From: CAVVKW01 sp963761705
GTDB lineage: Bacteria; Verrucomicrobiota; Verrucomicrobiia; Chthoniobacterales; JAATET01
Length of the DNA stretch: 64,000 bases
Reading direction: 5' to 3'
Assembly (NCBI GenBank): GCA_963761705.1
Contig: CAVXHK010000001.1
Coordinates: forward strand, 1,240,001-1,304,000
Shown here: positions 36,136 through 46,149 of the stretch, piece after piece
Numbering within the stretch: the stretch's first letter is position 1
How the letters are laid out: each line of letters begins with the position of its first letter
Made by a program: the position numbers and the translations under genes
The notes under the pieces: model-generated
What the model was told of the DNA's origin: nothing
The model's database searches: none
The model's input: only the letters and a program-made list of their open reading frames with translations

Positions 36136-37413
36136 CGGGGTGGGGACGGCGGGTGGCGCGAAGAGGGCTTCGCGCATGGCGCGGTAGACGTCCGTGTTGT
36201 CGAAGGAGCCGGTCACGAGGTGGGCGTGGGCTCCGGCGGCGCGGACGAGGATGCCGCCGGACGTATCGTCGAGTGAAGCCCAAGTGACGACGAAGGGGAG
36301 GCCAACGCCGGCGCGATCGGGGGCCGAGCGAAAGGGTTTGCCGTTGGCGGCGAGGCCGTAAGGGGCGGCGTTGCGGTCGCGGCCATTCGCGGCGACGGCC
36401 AGGTCCTTTTCGTCGTTGGAGATGCCGATGACGTCCATGCCGCCGGCTTCGCTGTCGGCGGCGGTGATGAAAAACGTGTCGGGGTGGGAGGCAATGAAGT
36501 CGAGCGCGAGGCCGATGGTCTCGTCGGCGCGGCGGAGGGCTTCGAGCGTGCCGGGGGCGTTGTTGTTGTTGCCGAAATTGTCGGAGCCTTCCTCCTCGAC
36601 CACGAGAAAGAACTCGTCGTCGCCGAGCAGTTCGAGGGCCTTGGCGGTCATCTGGGCGAGCGTGGGCGCTGCGGGTTCGTAGAGCGGGAGACCGGCGGTG
36701 GTGAGTTCGCCTGGGGTTTTGTCGTGGAAGGTGTGGCCGGATGCGAAGACGCCCAGGAGACGGGGGGTGTCGGCGGCGACGGCGGCGAGTTCTTCAGCCG
36801 TGTAGACGATGGTGTAGCCGAGGTCGCGGGCGCGCTCGACGAGATCGAGTTTGTCGGGACGCTGGCCGGAACCGTGGCGGCCGGAGGTTCCATCGGGGAG
36901 CAGCCATTCTTCGCCGCCGCTGAGGATCACGTCGGCTCCGCTCTCGATGACTTGTCGGGCGATCGAAGCGTATTCGTTGCGCTGCCCGGCGGAGGCGAGG
37001 AACGCGGCGGTGCCGGGCTCGATGATGCTGCCCGAGTTGATGACCCCAATGCGAATACCCTCCCGTTTGGCTTCCTGCATGAGGCTGAAGGGCTCGCCGC
37101 CTGCCGAGACCGGCGGCTGGGCGGAGGTGCCGTCGCTGCCGAAGGCCGCGCGGGGGACCTTGACCCCGTAGGCGTGCACGGTTGCGCCGCCGTTCGACGT
37201 GCCGGTCAGGCTGTCGCTCAGGTGACCGCGGTAGACCGCGACGCTCGGGAGCTTGTCCCAGTTGAGGTCGCCGTCGGGTCCGACCTGAACCATGCGGGCG
37301 GCCTGCCAGTGGGTGATCCCGGCCCCGTCGGGGTGCAGGAAGATGACACTCGCGGCGGGCGCGGAGGTGGCTAGGGCGGGGACGGCAAGGAGGGAGGTGA
37401 CGAGTCGGCGCAT
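36100..37413 (-). CDS. Alkaline phosphatase superfamily protein with substituted His ligands
   Basis: This exported protein of 437 aa has a signal peptide (MRRLVTSLLAVPALATSAPA). Its fold order matches alkaline phosphatases: HPDGAGITHWQAARM near the start, LTGTSNGGATVHAYG at the nucleophile region, FFLVVEEEGSDNFGNNNNAP, FFITAADSEAGGMDV and GAHAHLVTGSFDNTDVYRAM at the end. At the places where the family has D-x-x-x-H, D-H-E and H-T-G, this protein shows SDNFGNN, ADSEA and DDTSG, so the metal-binding histidines look replaced. It may have altered metal chemistry or be inactive. The inner ATG at 37413 gives a clean signal peptide. It is divergent from the AraC gene with 156 bases between starts. 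Confidence 0.78.
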   Translation of the reverse strand: MRRLVTSLLAVPALATSAPAASVIFLHPDGAGITHWQAARMVQVGPDGDLNWDKLPSVAVYRGHLSDSLTGTSNGGATVHAYGVKVPRAAFGSDGTSAQPPVSAGGEPFSLMQEAKREGIRIGVINSGSIIEPGTAAFLASAGQRNEYASIARQVIESGADVILSGGEEWLLPDGTSGRHGSGQRPDKLDLVERARDLGYTIVYTAEELAAVAADTPRLLGVFASGHTFHDKTPGELTTAGLPLYEPAAPTLAQMTAKALELLGDDEFFLVVEEEGSDNFGNNNNAPGTLEALRRADETIGLALDFIASHPDTFFITAADSEAGGMDVIGISNDEKDLAVAANGRDRNAAPYGLAANGKPFRSAPDRAGVGLPFVVTWASLDDTSGGILVRAAGAHAHLVTGSFDNTDVYRAMREALFAPPAVPTPSAPQDPQPLAP

Positions 37414-37569
37414 GGGTGTCAACGAATCGCGTCGGCGTCGAAAGCGCAATTTCGTTCGAGCAAAATGTTCGTCACGGAGGGATTCCGGCGCGTCGGGAAC
37501 GGAACCTTCTAGGCAGCGAGTCGGCGGGGTTGGGTCGAGACGCGGAAAGGGCGTTCAGCGACGAAAAGA

Positions 37570-38517
37570 TTGCAATTGAGACTCAGTCGCATATCAAAAG
37601 CTGTGCTGGCGTCTGAAATCGAAGGGGGAATCGGGGGCGCGACCGTGGGTGGCTTTGGCGATTTGCGGGCGGACGGGTTCCGCGTGACGCGATGGGATCG
37701 GACCAGCGACCGCGATGGCCAACACGTCTTCGACGCTGGGTCGTTGCTGGTCTGTCTGAATCTGGCGGGCAAGGCTTCGGCAGGGGAGACGGGGCGGGCG
37801 ATGGATATCGAACCGGGTCAGGTCGCGATGGCCTTCGTTGACCTGGGCAAGCCGACTCTCGAGCGGGTCGGACGGAGCCGACACCAGTTTGTTACGCTCG
37901 AACTCCGCAGATCTTGGGTCGCGAGGTGGTTGCCAACGGGTTCGGCGGCGGTGCGACCGCCAGTGCGGGAATTTTTGAAACCGATCGGCAGCGGCGAGCC
38001 GACGTCGAGCGTCGAAGCCATGTCCGAGACGCTCACGGGAGTCGCCCACCAACTACTCCGGCCGCCCGGTCTGCCGGGAGCTTGGGCCTGTTGGCATCAC
38101 GGGAAAGCGCTGGAGGTCGCGGCGCACGGGCTATTTACGGCCGAGGAGGAGTTCTTCTGCCGCCGAACGCAACGGATAGCGAGCGAGAGGGTCGTGCGCG
38201 TCCGGGAATTGCTGGTCGCCGACCTCGAGCATCCGCCGATTCTCGCGGACCTGGGCCGGTTGGTTGGCTGCAGCCCGTTTTACCTCAGTCGGATTTTCCG
38301 CGATGAGACTGGGCGAACGATTTCGCAATTTCTGCGAAGCGCGCGGCTGGCGCGAGCCGCAGAGATTCTCCGCGGTGGCGAGGGCAACGTCACCGAGGCG
38401 GCGATGGCGGTCGGGTATTCCAGCCTGAGCCACTTCAGTAAGGCGTTCGCGAAGGAATACGGGTGCTGTCCCTGTCTCTACGGGGCGAAAAAGACGGAAG
38501 CCGCTGGAATTCTGTAA
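37570..38517 (+). CDS. AraC family transcriptional regulator
   Basis: This DNA-binding regulator has 315 aa. The N-terminal 200 residues are a variable ligand domain. The C-terminal domain has two helix-turn-helix motifs: ILADLGRLVGCSPFYLSRIF followed by RDETGRTISQFLRSARLARA, and VTEAAMAVGYSSLSHFSKAF followed by AKEYGCCP. The latter is the AraC signature with Cys-Cys replacing the usual SP-x-x-Y. Translation starts at TTG 37570 or the TTG two codons later. It is divergent from the phosphatase-like gene and might control it, an inference from position only. Confidence 0.87.
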   Translation: MQLRLSRISKAVLASEIEGGIGGATVGGFGDLRADGFRVTRWDRTSDRDGQHVFDAGSLLVCLNLAGKASAGETGRAMDIEPGQVAMAFVDLGKPTLERVGRSRHQFVTLELRRSWVARWLPTGSAAVRPPVREFLKPIGSGEPTSSVEAMSETLTGVAHQLLRPPGLPGAWACWHHGKALEVAAHGLFTAEEEFFCRRTQRIASERVVRVRELLVADLEHPPILADLGRLVGCSPFYLSRIFRDETGRTISQFLRSARLARAAEILRGGEGNVTEAAMAVGYSSLSHFSKAFAKEYGCCPCLYGAKKTEAAGIL

Positions 38518-38534
38518 ATTTGGTCAAAATAATG

Positions 38535-38562
38535 TTGCGCGACCTTGCCAAATCGCTAGTTT
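38535..38562 (+). promoter_or_regulatory. Candidate promoter of the rpsL superoperon
   Basis: TTGCGC (38535) and TAGTTT (38557) are separated by 16 bases and lie about 100 bases before rpsL, upstream of the leader hairpin. The match to the sigma-70 consensus is moderate and was found by eye. Confidence 0.3.
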
Positions 38563-38595
38563 CCTCACTCCCGCACTCCGACGGGAACGAAGGAT

Positions 38596-38620
38596 AGCCA
38601 CATTCCTGTGTGGCTTTTTT
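38596..38620 (+). terminator. Intrinsic terminator or attenuator in the rpsL leader
   Basis: AGCCACA pairs with TGTGGCT across a six-base loop and is followed by six T. It lies 79 bases after the AraC stop and 38 bases before the rpsL start. It can end AraC transcription; if the superoperon promoter is upstream of it, it would act as a leader attenuator for ribosomal protein genes. Confidence 0.7.
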
Positions 38621-38658
38621 GTCCTCTGAACGCCTCGGAATTCGAATTCAATAAGCTC

Positions 38659-39075
38659 ATGCCTACGATCAATCAACTTGTCCGCCACGGACGGAAAAAG
38701 GTGACGGTTAAATCCAAGTCGCCCGCGCTCAACGACTGCCCGCAGCGGCGCGGCGTCTGCGTGCAGGTCATGACGCGAACACCGAAGAAGCCGAACTCGG
38801 CGCTTCGTAAGGTTGCCAAGGTTCGCCTGACCAACGGCGAAGAGGTCATCGCCTACATCGGCGGCGAGGGTCACAATCTCCAGGAACATAGCATTGTTCT
38901 CGTTCGCGGCGGTCGGGTGAAGGATCTCCCCGGCACCCGTTATCACATCGTCCGTGGAGCGCTTGATGCCCTCGGAGTTGATGGTCGCCGCCGTGGTCGT
39001 TCGAAGTACGGGGCGAAGCGTCCGAAGCCCGGGCAGGAAGCTCCGGCCAAGGGCAAGGGCGGCAAGAAGCGCTAA
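38659..39075 (+). CDS. rpsL: 30S ribosomal protein S12
   Basis: S12 sits at the decoding centre of the 30S subunit. The 138-aa product starts MPTINQLVRHGRKKV and has the conserved TPKKPNSALRKVAKVRL loop (with the streptomycin-sensitive Lys) and YIGGEGHNLQEHS. The tail after KYGAKRPK is longer than in E. coli and Lys/Gly/Pro-rich (QEAPAKGKGGKKR). An upstream start would add 17 unrelated residues. It is the first gene of the superoperon. Confidence 0.97.
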   Translation: MPTINQLVRHGRKKVTVKSKSPALNDCPQRRGVCVQVMTRTPKKPNSALRKVAKVRLTNGEEVIAYIGGEGHNLQEHSIVLVRGGRVKDLPGTRYHIVRGALDALGVDGRRRGRSKYGAKRPKPGQEAPAKGKGGKKR

Positions 39076-39096
39076 CCAATTTTAATCTAAAGAGCC

Positions 39097-39570
39097 ATGT
39101 CACGTCGTCGTCGAGTCATTCACAAAGAAGTCAAGCGCGATAGCCGCTACGCGAGTCCGCTCGTGGCGCGTCTCATCAGTGCGGTCATGAGCCGGGGCAA
39201 GAAAGCCACCGCCGAGAAAATCGTCTACGGGGCGATCGATAAATCGCGTGAAGGTAGTGACACGGTCGACCCGCTCGAGACGCTCAACAAGGCCATCGAC
39301 AACGTTCGGCCCCGCCTCGAAGTCAAGAGCCGCCGCGTGGGTGGTGCGACCTACCAGGTTCCGATGGAAGTTCCGCAGGAGCGCCAGGTCGCCCTCGCGA
39401 TGCGGTGGCTCGTTAATTTCGCCAATAACCGCCGCGGCATCCCGATGAAGGACGCACTCGCCAATGAGCTGCGCGACGCAGCAGCCGGGCAGGGCAACGC
39501 CATCAAGAAGCGCGACGATATGCATAAAATGGCGCAGGCTAACCGCGCTTTCGCTCATTTCCGCTGGTAG
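39097..39570 (+). CDS. rpsG: 30S ribosomal protein S7
   Basis: S7 nucleates assembly of the 30S head and contacts E-site tRNA. The 157-aa protein starts MSRRRRVIHKEVKRDSRY and has the beta-hairpin region GGATYQVPMEVPQERQVALA and WLVNFANNR. The usual sequence and length leave no doubt. It lies 21 bases after rpsL and 41 before fusA, the standard str operon order. Confidence 0.97.
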   Translation: MSRRRRVIHKEVKRDSRYASPLVARLISAVMSRGKKATAEKIVYGAIDKSREGSDTVDPLETLNKAIDNVRPRLEVKSRRVGGATYQVPMEVPQERQVALAMRWLVNFANNRRGIPMKDALANELRDAAAGQGNAIKKRDDMHKMAQANRAFAHFRW

Positions 39571-39611
39571 TTGCTCGCTCGCGGACAGAACCCGAATTTT
39601 TAACCATCCCG

Positions 39612-41786
<2,175 letters not shown>

Positions 41787-41798
41787 TTCTTAATTCAC

Positions 41799-42110
41799 AT
41801 GCAAAACGGTCAAAAAATTCGTATTCGCCTCAAGGGGTTTGATCACCGGATCATCGATGCTTCGGCGCTCGAAATCGTGGAGACAGCCAAGCGCACTGGG
41901 TCCAAGGTCACCGGCCCAATCCCACTCCCAACTCGGATCGAGAAGTTCACCGTGAACCGGTCACCCCACGTCGATAAAAAATCGATGGACCAATTCGAAA
42001 TCCGCACCCACAAACGCCTTCTCGACATCGTCGAGCCGACCGCCAAGACGGTCGACGAGCTGCGTAAGCTCAACCTCCCGGCTGGCGTGGACATCACCAT
42101 CAAGATCTGA
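41799..42110 (+). CDS. rpsJ: 30S ribosomal protein S10
   Basis: S10 (NusE) is part of the 30S head and of antitermination complexes. The 103-aa protein starts MQNGQKIRIRLKGFDHRIID and has GPIPLPTRIEKFTVNRSPHV with the usual loop. It opens the S10 cluster, directly behind fusA. Confidence 0.97.
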   Translation: MQNGQKIRIRLKGFDHRIIDASALEIVETAKRTGSKVTGPIPLPTRIEKFTVNRSPHVDKKSMDQFEIRTHKRLLDIVEPTAKTVDELRKLNLPAGVDITIKI

Positions 42111-42118
42111 CCCGGAAA

Positions 42119-42778
42119 ATGAGCAGCATCGGACTTTTAGGAAAAAAACTCGGCATGACCCGCGTCTACGATGACGCCGGGAATGCCATCAGCGTGACCG
42201 TCATCGCAGCGGGCGGCAATCGCGTTCTCGCGGTTCGCGACGCCGAGAAAGATGGCTACACGGCCATTCAGGTCGGCTTCGACGACCAGAAGCCTCAGCG
42301 TGTGACGAAGGCGCAGCTCGGGCACTTCGGTAAGAGTGAGTCGACCCCAAAGCGCTTCATCAAGGAGTTCCGACTCAAGGATGGCGAAGCGGCTCCGGAG
42401 AGCGTCGAGCTTCCCGTCACGACTTTCGAAGTTGGTCAGTGGGTCGACGTCGTTGGCCAGTCCAAAGGCAAGGGATTCCAGGGACCAATCAAGCGTCATA
42501 ACTTCGCTGGTCAGCCCGCCTCGCACGGTCACACCACTCACCGCCGGACTGGTTCCATTGGTGCCGGTTCGACGCCCGGTCTGGTTTGGAAAAATACGAA
42601 GATGCCCGGTCACATGGGAGACGACCGCATCACGACCCAGAATCTGAAGATCGTGCAGGTCCGGGAGGAGGACAATTTGCTCCTCGTCAGCGGCGCGGTC
42701 CCAGGCGCGAAGGGCTCTTACGTGGTCATTCGCCCCTCGATTAAAAAAGCTAAAGTGAAGAAGGAGTCGAACGACTAA
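42119..42778 (+). CDS. rplC: 50S ribosomal protein L3
   Basis: L3 is an early-assembly protein that reaches the peptidyl transferase centre. The 219-aa protein has the start MSSIGLLGKKLGMTRVYDD and the central loop THRRTGSIGAGSTPGLVW and KMPGHMGDDRITTQNLKIV. Its C-terminus is Lys-rich (KKAKVKKESND). It lies 8 bases after rpsJ. Confidence 0.97.
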   Translation: MSSIGLLGKKLGMTRVYDDAGNAISVTVIAAGGNRVLAVRDAEKDGYTAIQVGFDDQKPQRVTKAQLGHFGKSESTPKRFIKEFRLKDGEAAPESVELPVTTFEVGQWVDVVGQSKGKGFQGPIKRHNFAGQPASHGHTTHRRTGSIGAGSTPGLVWKNTKMPGHMGDDRITTQNLKIVQVREEDNLLLVSGAVPGAKGSYVVIRPSIKKAKVKKESND

Positions 42779-42779
42779 C

Positions 42780-43397
42780 ATGAGCGCAGTAACTTTTACA
42801 TCCGCCGACGCGGAACAGGCCAACATCGTTCTCATCACCGACGAAAAGAAGGGAATGCAGGCCGTCCACGATGCCGTAATCGCCATGCAGGCCAACCGCC
42901 GCAGTGGCACCGCTAAGACCAAGACTAAAGGCGAAGTCGCCGGGTCTGGTGCTAAACCTTGGCGCCAGAAGGGGACGGGCCGCGCCCGCGCCGGTTACAA
43001 GTCCTCGCCCGTGTGGAGTGGCGGCGGAACGGCCCACGGGCCGAAGGTTCGCGACTACTCGAAGCACGTGCCGAAGGCCGTCAAGAAGCTCGCCTTCCGC
43101 AAAGCCTTCAGCGAGCGGATCAAGGATGGCGACGTTCTCATCGTCGAGACGTTTGCGGTGACCGAACTGAAAACGAAAGGTTTCGTAGCCCTCGTGAACG
43201 ACGCGTTCGCCGGAGCGAAGAAGACCCTCGTGATCGGAGCGAGCTTCGACGAGACGACCTACAAGTCGGCCCGTAACGTGAAGACAACGCAGCTCACCGT
43301 CGCCGCCGACGTGAACACCGAGCAGCTTCTCGCTTTCGACAAAATCATCGTCACACGTGACGGCATCCAGAAACTCTCCGAACGCCTCGCAGCATGA
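42780..43397 (+). CDS. rplD: 50S ribosomal protein L4
   Basis: L4 lines the exit tunnel. The 205-aa protein has the characteristic extended loop KPWRQKGTGRARAGYKSSP with VWSGGGTAHGPKVRDYS. In proteobacteria L4 also represses its own operon; no such leader site was recognised here. It starts one base after the rplC stop and overlaps rplW by four bases. Confidence 0.95.
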   Translation: MSAVTFTSADAEQANIVLITDEKKGMQAVHDAVIAMQANRRSGTAKTKTKGEVAGSGAKPWRQKGTGRARAGYKSSPVWSGGGTAHGPKVRDYSKHVPKAVKKLAFRKAFSERIKDGDVLIVETFAVTELKTKGFVALVNDAFAGAKKTLVIGASFDETTYKSARNVKTTQLTVAADVNTEQLLAFDKIIVTRDGIQKLSERLAA

Positions 43398-43678
43398 GCC
43401 AGATCTTCGATAACATTCAGACCATTCTTCTCACTGAGAAGGCGACCCTGCTCTCCGAGACGCAGAACAAATATGTTTTTCGCGTGAGCCGCAGCGCCAA
43501 CAAGCTTGAGATCAAGCGCGCCGTCGAGGTGCTCTTCAAAAAGTCGGTCACCTCCGTGAACACGATGAACTACGACGGCAAAAAGAAGCGCGAACGTCGC
43601 GCCGACTTCGGCCGCCGTGCTCATTGGAAAAAAGCCATCGTCACCCTCAAAGCGGGCGACAAACTCGACCTCGTCTAA
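43394..43678 (+). CDS. rplW: 50S ribosomal protein L23
   Basis: L23 sits at the tunnel exit and is the docking site for trigger factor and SRP. The 94-aa protein has ILLTEKATLLSETQNKYVFR and the KSVTSVNTMNYDGKKKRERR loop. It overlaps the rplD stop by ATGA. Confidence 0.94.
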   Translation: MSQIFDNIQTILLTEKATLLSETQNKYVFRVSRSANKLEIKRAVEVLFKKSVTSVNTMNYDGKKKRERRADFGRRAHWKKAIVTLKAGDKLDLV

Positions 43679-43695
43679 GCGACGGGACACTAGCC

Positions 43696-44547
43696 ATGGG
43701 ACTCAAAACATTTCGCCCGCTCACTCCGGCCAGCCGCTTCAAGGCGCTGCCTGACTTCGCGGAGATTACCAAATCCGAACCGGAGAAGAGCCTTCTGCGG
43801 AAAATTAAGAAATCTGGCGGCCGCAACAACAATGGTCGAATGACCTCACGTCACCGTGGTGGCGGGCACAAGCGGCGCTACCGGATGATCGATTTCAAGC
43901 GCAAGACTCGCGACGTGGTCGCTGAGGTTATCGGCATCGAATACGATCCGAATCGCTCCGCGCGCATCGCTCTTCTCAAGTATCCGGACGGCGAGAAGGC
44001 GTACATCCTGGCGCCAGTCGGTCTGACTGCGGGGGGCAAAGTCACCGCGGGTGAGAAGGCCGAACCCAAGCCAGGCAACGCGATGCCCATTCGCAAAATT
44101 CCTCTGGGCATCACGATTCACAATTTGGAACTCATTCCCGGCCGCGGAGCCCAGCTCGTCCGCAGCGCTGGAACCGGAGCCGTCATCGCGAGCCGCGAGG
44201 GCGAATACGCCAACGTTAAACTTGCTTCCGGCGAACTCCGCCGAATTCACGTCGAGTGCTACGCCACGGTCGGCCAAGTCGGCAACACCGACCACGAGAA
44301 CGTCTCGAGTGGCAAGGCCGGACGCTCCCGCTGGCTCGGCAAGCGTCCGCACGTTCGTGGTATGGTCATGAACCCGATCGATCACCCGAACGGTGGAGGT
44401 AACGGCAAGTCGAAGGGTGGTGGTGGACGTCAGCACCCGGTCAGCCCATGGGGTCAGCTCGCGAAGGGCTACAAAACTCGAACCAAGCACAAACCCTCCG
44501 ACCGCTTCATCGTCGAGCGCCGGAAGAACAAGTCAAAATCCAAGTAA
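43696..44547 (+). CDS. rplB: 50S ribosomal protein L2
   Basis: L2 is a core 50S protein needed for subunit association and peptidyl transfer. The 283-aa protein starts MGLKTFRPLTPASRFKAL and has the conserved GRNNNGRMTSRHRGGGHKRR stretch, the late RGMVMNPIDHPNGGG motif with the key His, and the basic tail. The ATG at 43696 is supported by homology; a longer frame through the rplW end is spurious. Confidence 0.97.
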   Translation: MGLKTFRPLTPASRFKALPDFAEITKSEPEKSLLRKIKKSGGRNNNGRMTSRHRGGGHKRRYRMIDFKRKTRDVVAEVIGIEYDPNRSARIALLKYPDGEKAYILAPVGLTAGGKVTAGEKAEPKPGNAMPIRKIPLGITIHNLELIPGRGAQLVRSAGTGAVIASREGEYANVKLASGELRRIHVECYATVGQVGNTDHENVSSGKAGRSRWLGKRPHVRGMVMNPIDHPNGGGNGKSKGGGGRQHPVSPWGQLAKGYKTRTKHKPSDRFIVERRKNKSKSK

Positions 44548-44550
44548 GCC

Positions 44551-44829
44551 ATGGCCCGTTCACTCAAAAAAGGTCCCTACGTTGACATGAAGCTTCTCGA
44601 GAAGATCGATAAGCTCAACGACACGAACACGAAGAAGCCCATCAAGACCTGGGCGCGTCGCTCGACCATCACGCCGGATTTCGTCGGTCACACTTTCAAT
44701 ACCCACAACGGCAAAACCTTCGTCCCGGTGTTCGTCACCGAGAACATGGTTGGCCACAAGCTCGGAGAGTTTTCGCCCACGCGGATCTTCAAACGGCACG
44801 GATCTCACACCGCCAAGGTGAGCAAGTAA
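44551..44829 (+). CDS. rpsS: 30S ribosomal protein S19
   Basis: S19 lies in the 30S head near the A-site finger. The 92-aa protein starts MARSLKKGPYVDMKLLEKI and has WARRSTITPDFVGHTFNTHN and LGEFSPTRIFKRHG. It is followed after 7 bases not by rplV, as is nearly universal, but by a secreted-protein gene. Confidence 0.97.
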   Translation: MARSLKKGPYVDMKLLEKIDKLNDTNTKKPIKTWARRSTITPDFVGHTFNTHNGKTFVPVFVTENMVGHKLGEFSPTRIFKRHGSHTAKVSK

Positions 44830-44836
44830 GCGGAGG

Positions 44837-45625
44837 ATGAAACTGGCCGCGATAGCGCCAGTCCTTGGCGTCCTCGCGTTGGCACACGTTGCCAGCGGGC
44901 AGGACAATCGATCTTTGACAAATTCTGAATCACGCGTCCCGGAAGTTATTTCGGGAGTTCGGACGGACGTGCCCAGCGGGGACGCGCCGATTTACGAGCG
45001 CTTGCTGCTGCTGCAAAACTCCGTCCAAGCTCTCACGAGCAGTCTCGCCAACGCCAACGCGGAAGCTGAGATGTTCAAGCGCCAGTCGGAAGAGCTTTCG
45101 TTGAAGTTGCAGGCCCTGGGGATTGACGGCTTGGACGGCAATACGTCTAAGATCGAGCAGCGGCTCATCGCAGCGGTTCGTGATCTGCGTAACTCCAAGA
45201 AGGAAAGCGCGGAGCTGCGAACTCAAATGATCGAGTTGACAGAGACCGTTCTAACGCTTATCCAATCCGCCCGCGAAATCCCGGTCGATGACCGAATGGC
45301 TGCGGAAACGCAACTCCGCAAGGCGAAGGAATTGCTGGGATCCTCCCCCGAGGCGGTCCCGGCGCAATCGTTCGCTGCAAGTCTCTCCGATGGGATGGTG
45401 ACCGAACTGAAGGACGAATGGTCCCTCGTCGTCGCCAACATCGGCGACAGGCAGGGAGTAAAGATCGGCATGCCTTTCGAGGTGTGGCGCGACGGCAATC
45501 GGATCGGAGAGGTCAAAGTCGTCGACGTCCGTGAGTCGATCAGCGGTGCAGTGATTCAGAATTTAGACAACGAGAAGACTCCGATCAAAGTCGGAGACCG
45601 ACTTCGGGTGAACGCCCGAAACTAA
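44837..45625 (+). CDS. Exported coiled-coil protein inserted between rpsS and rplV
   Basis: I do not recognise this as a named family. The 262-aa product has a signal peptide (MKLAAIAPVLGVLALAHVASG), a long heptad-rich helix (residues about 50-140, with LLLLQNSVQALTSSLANANA and LRTQMIELTETVLTLIQS), and a compact C-terminal beta domain (WSLVVANIGDRQGVKIGMPF, then EVKVVDVRESISGAVIQNL and VGDRLRVNARN). That last domain resembles the FlgT C-terminal type, an inference. A good GGAGG sits 4 bases before the ATG. The gene is in the same direction and packed at 7 and 32 bases from its ribosomal neighbours, so it should be expressed at ribosomal-protein levels unless attenuated. Confidence 0.85.
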   Translation: MKLAAIAPVLGVLALAHVASGQDNRSLTNSESRVPEVISGVRTDVPSGDAPIYERLLLLQNSVQALTSSLANANAEAEMFKRQSEELSLKLQALGIDGLDGNTSKIEQRLIAAVRDLRNSKKESAELRTQMIELTETVLTLIQSAREIPVDDRMAAETQLRKAKELLGSSPEAVPAQSFAASLSDGMVTELKDEWSLVVANIGDRQGVKIGMPFEVWRDGNRIGEVKVVDVRESISGAVIQNLDNEKTPIKVGDRLRVNARN

Positions 45626-45657
45626 ACAAATTTACAGCAACTCAAACTCAGACACTC

Positions 45658-46146
45658 ATGCAGGTTCAATCGACATATCGCTACGCGAAGATCTCGGCAT
45701 TCAAGGCACGCGAAGTGACCAAGGAAATTCAGGGCCTGCCCGCGTCCGAAGCTCTCAGTCTTCTTCAGTTTACGCCCAAGAAGGCGGCTGTTCTCATCAT
45801 CAAGACACTCAAAAGCGCGATAGCCAACGCCGAGAACAACAACAACCTGCGCAGTGAGAGTCTTGTCGTTCAGGAGGCCGTTGTTGGCGAGGGGCCGACG
45901 CTGAAGCGCTTCCGCCCGAAGGCTCGGGGTAGCGCTGGTGCGATCCGCAAACGGTCCTCGCACATCAAAATTACCCTCACCGACGAGATCGAAATCACAC
46001 GGCGCGAGCCAAAGAGCACCAAGAAAAAGACGAAGTCGGCCAAGCCAGCCAAGTCGTCGAAAACCGTGGAGGCTGAGCCAGTTGAACCAGTGGCAGCCGC
46101 TCCAACCGAACAGACGCCCGCCGTGGCCGAGGAAACCAAAAGCTAA
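45658..46146 (+). CDS. rplV: 50S ribosomal protein L22 with C-terminal extension
   Basis: L22 lines the exit tunnel. The core (residues 1-118) has YRYAKISAFKAREVTKEIQG, KSAIANAENNNNLRSESLVV and the RKRSSHIKITLTDEIE tip region. Unlike the standard roughly 110-aa protein, this one has 162 aa: about 45 extra residues begin with a Lys/Ser cluster (KSTKKKTKSAKPAKSSKT) and end acidic (EAEPVEPVAAAPTEQTPAVA). Similar tails are on S3, S5, L5 and S11 in this operon. Confidence 0.96.
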   Translation: MQVQSTYRYAKISAFKAREVTKEIQGLPASEALSLLQFTPKKAAVLIIKTLKSAIANAENNNNLRSESLVVQEAVVGEGPTLKRFRPKARGSAGAIRKRSSHIKITLTDEIEITRREPKSTKKKTKSAKPAKSSKTVEAEPVEPVAAAPTEQTPAVAEETKS

Positions 46147-46149
46147 GTT

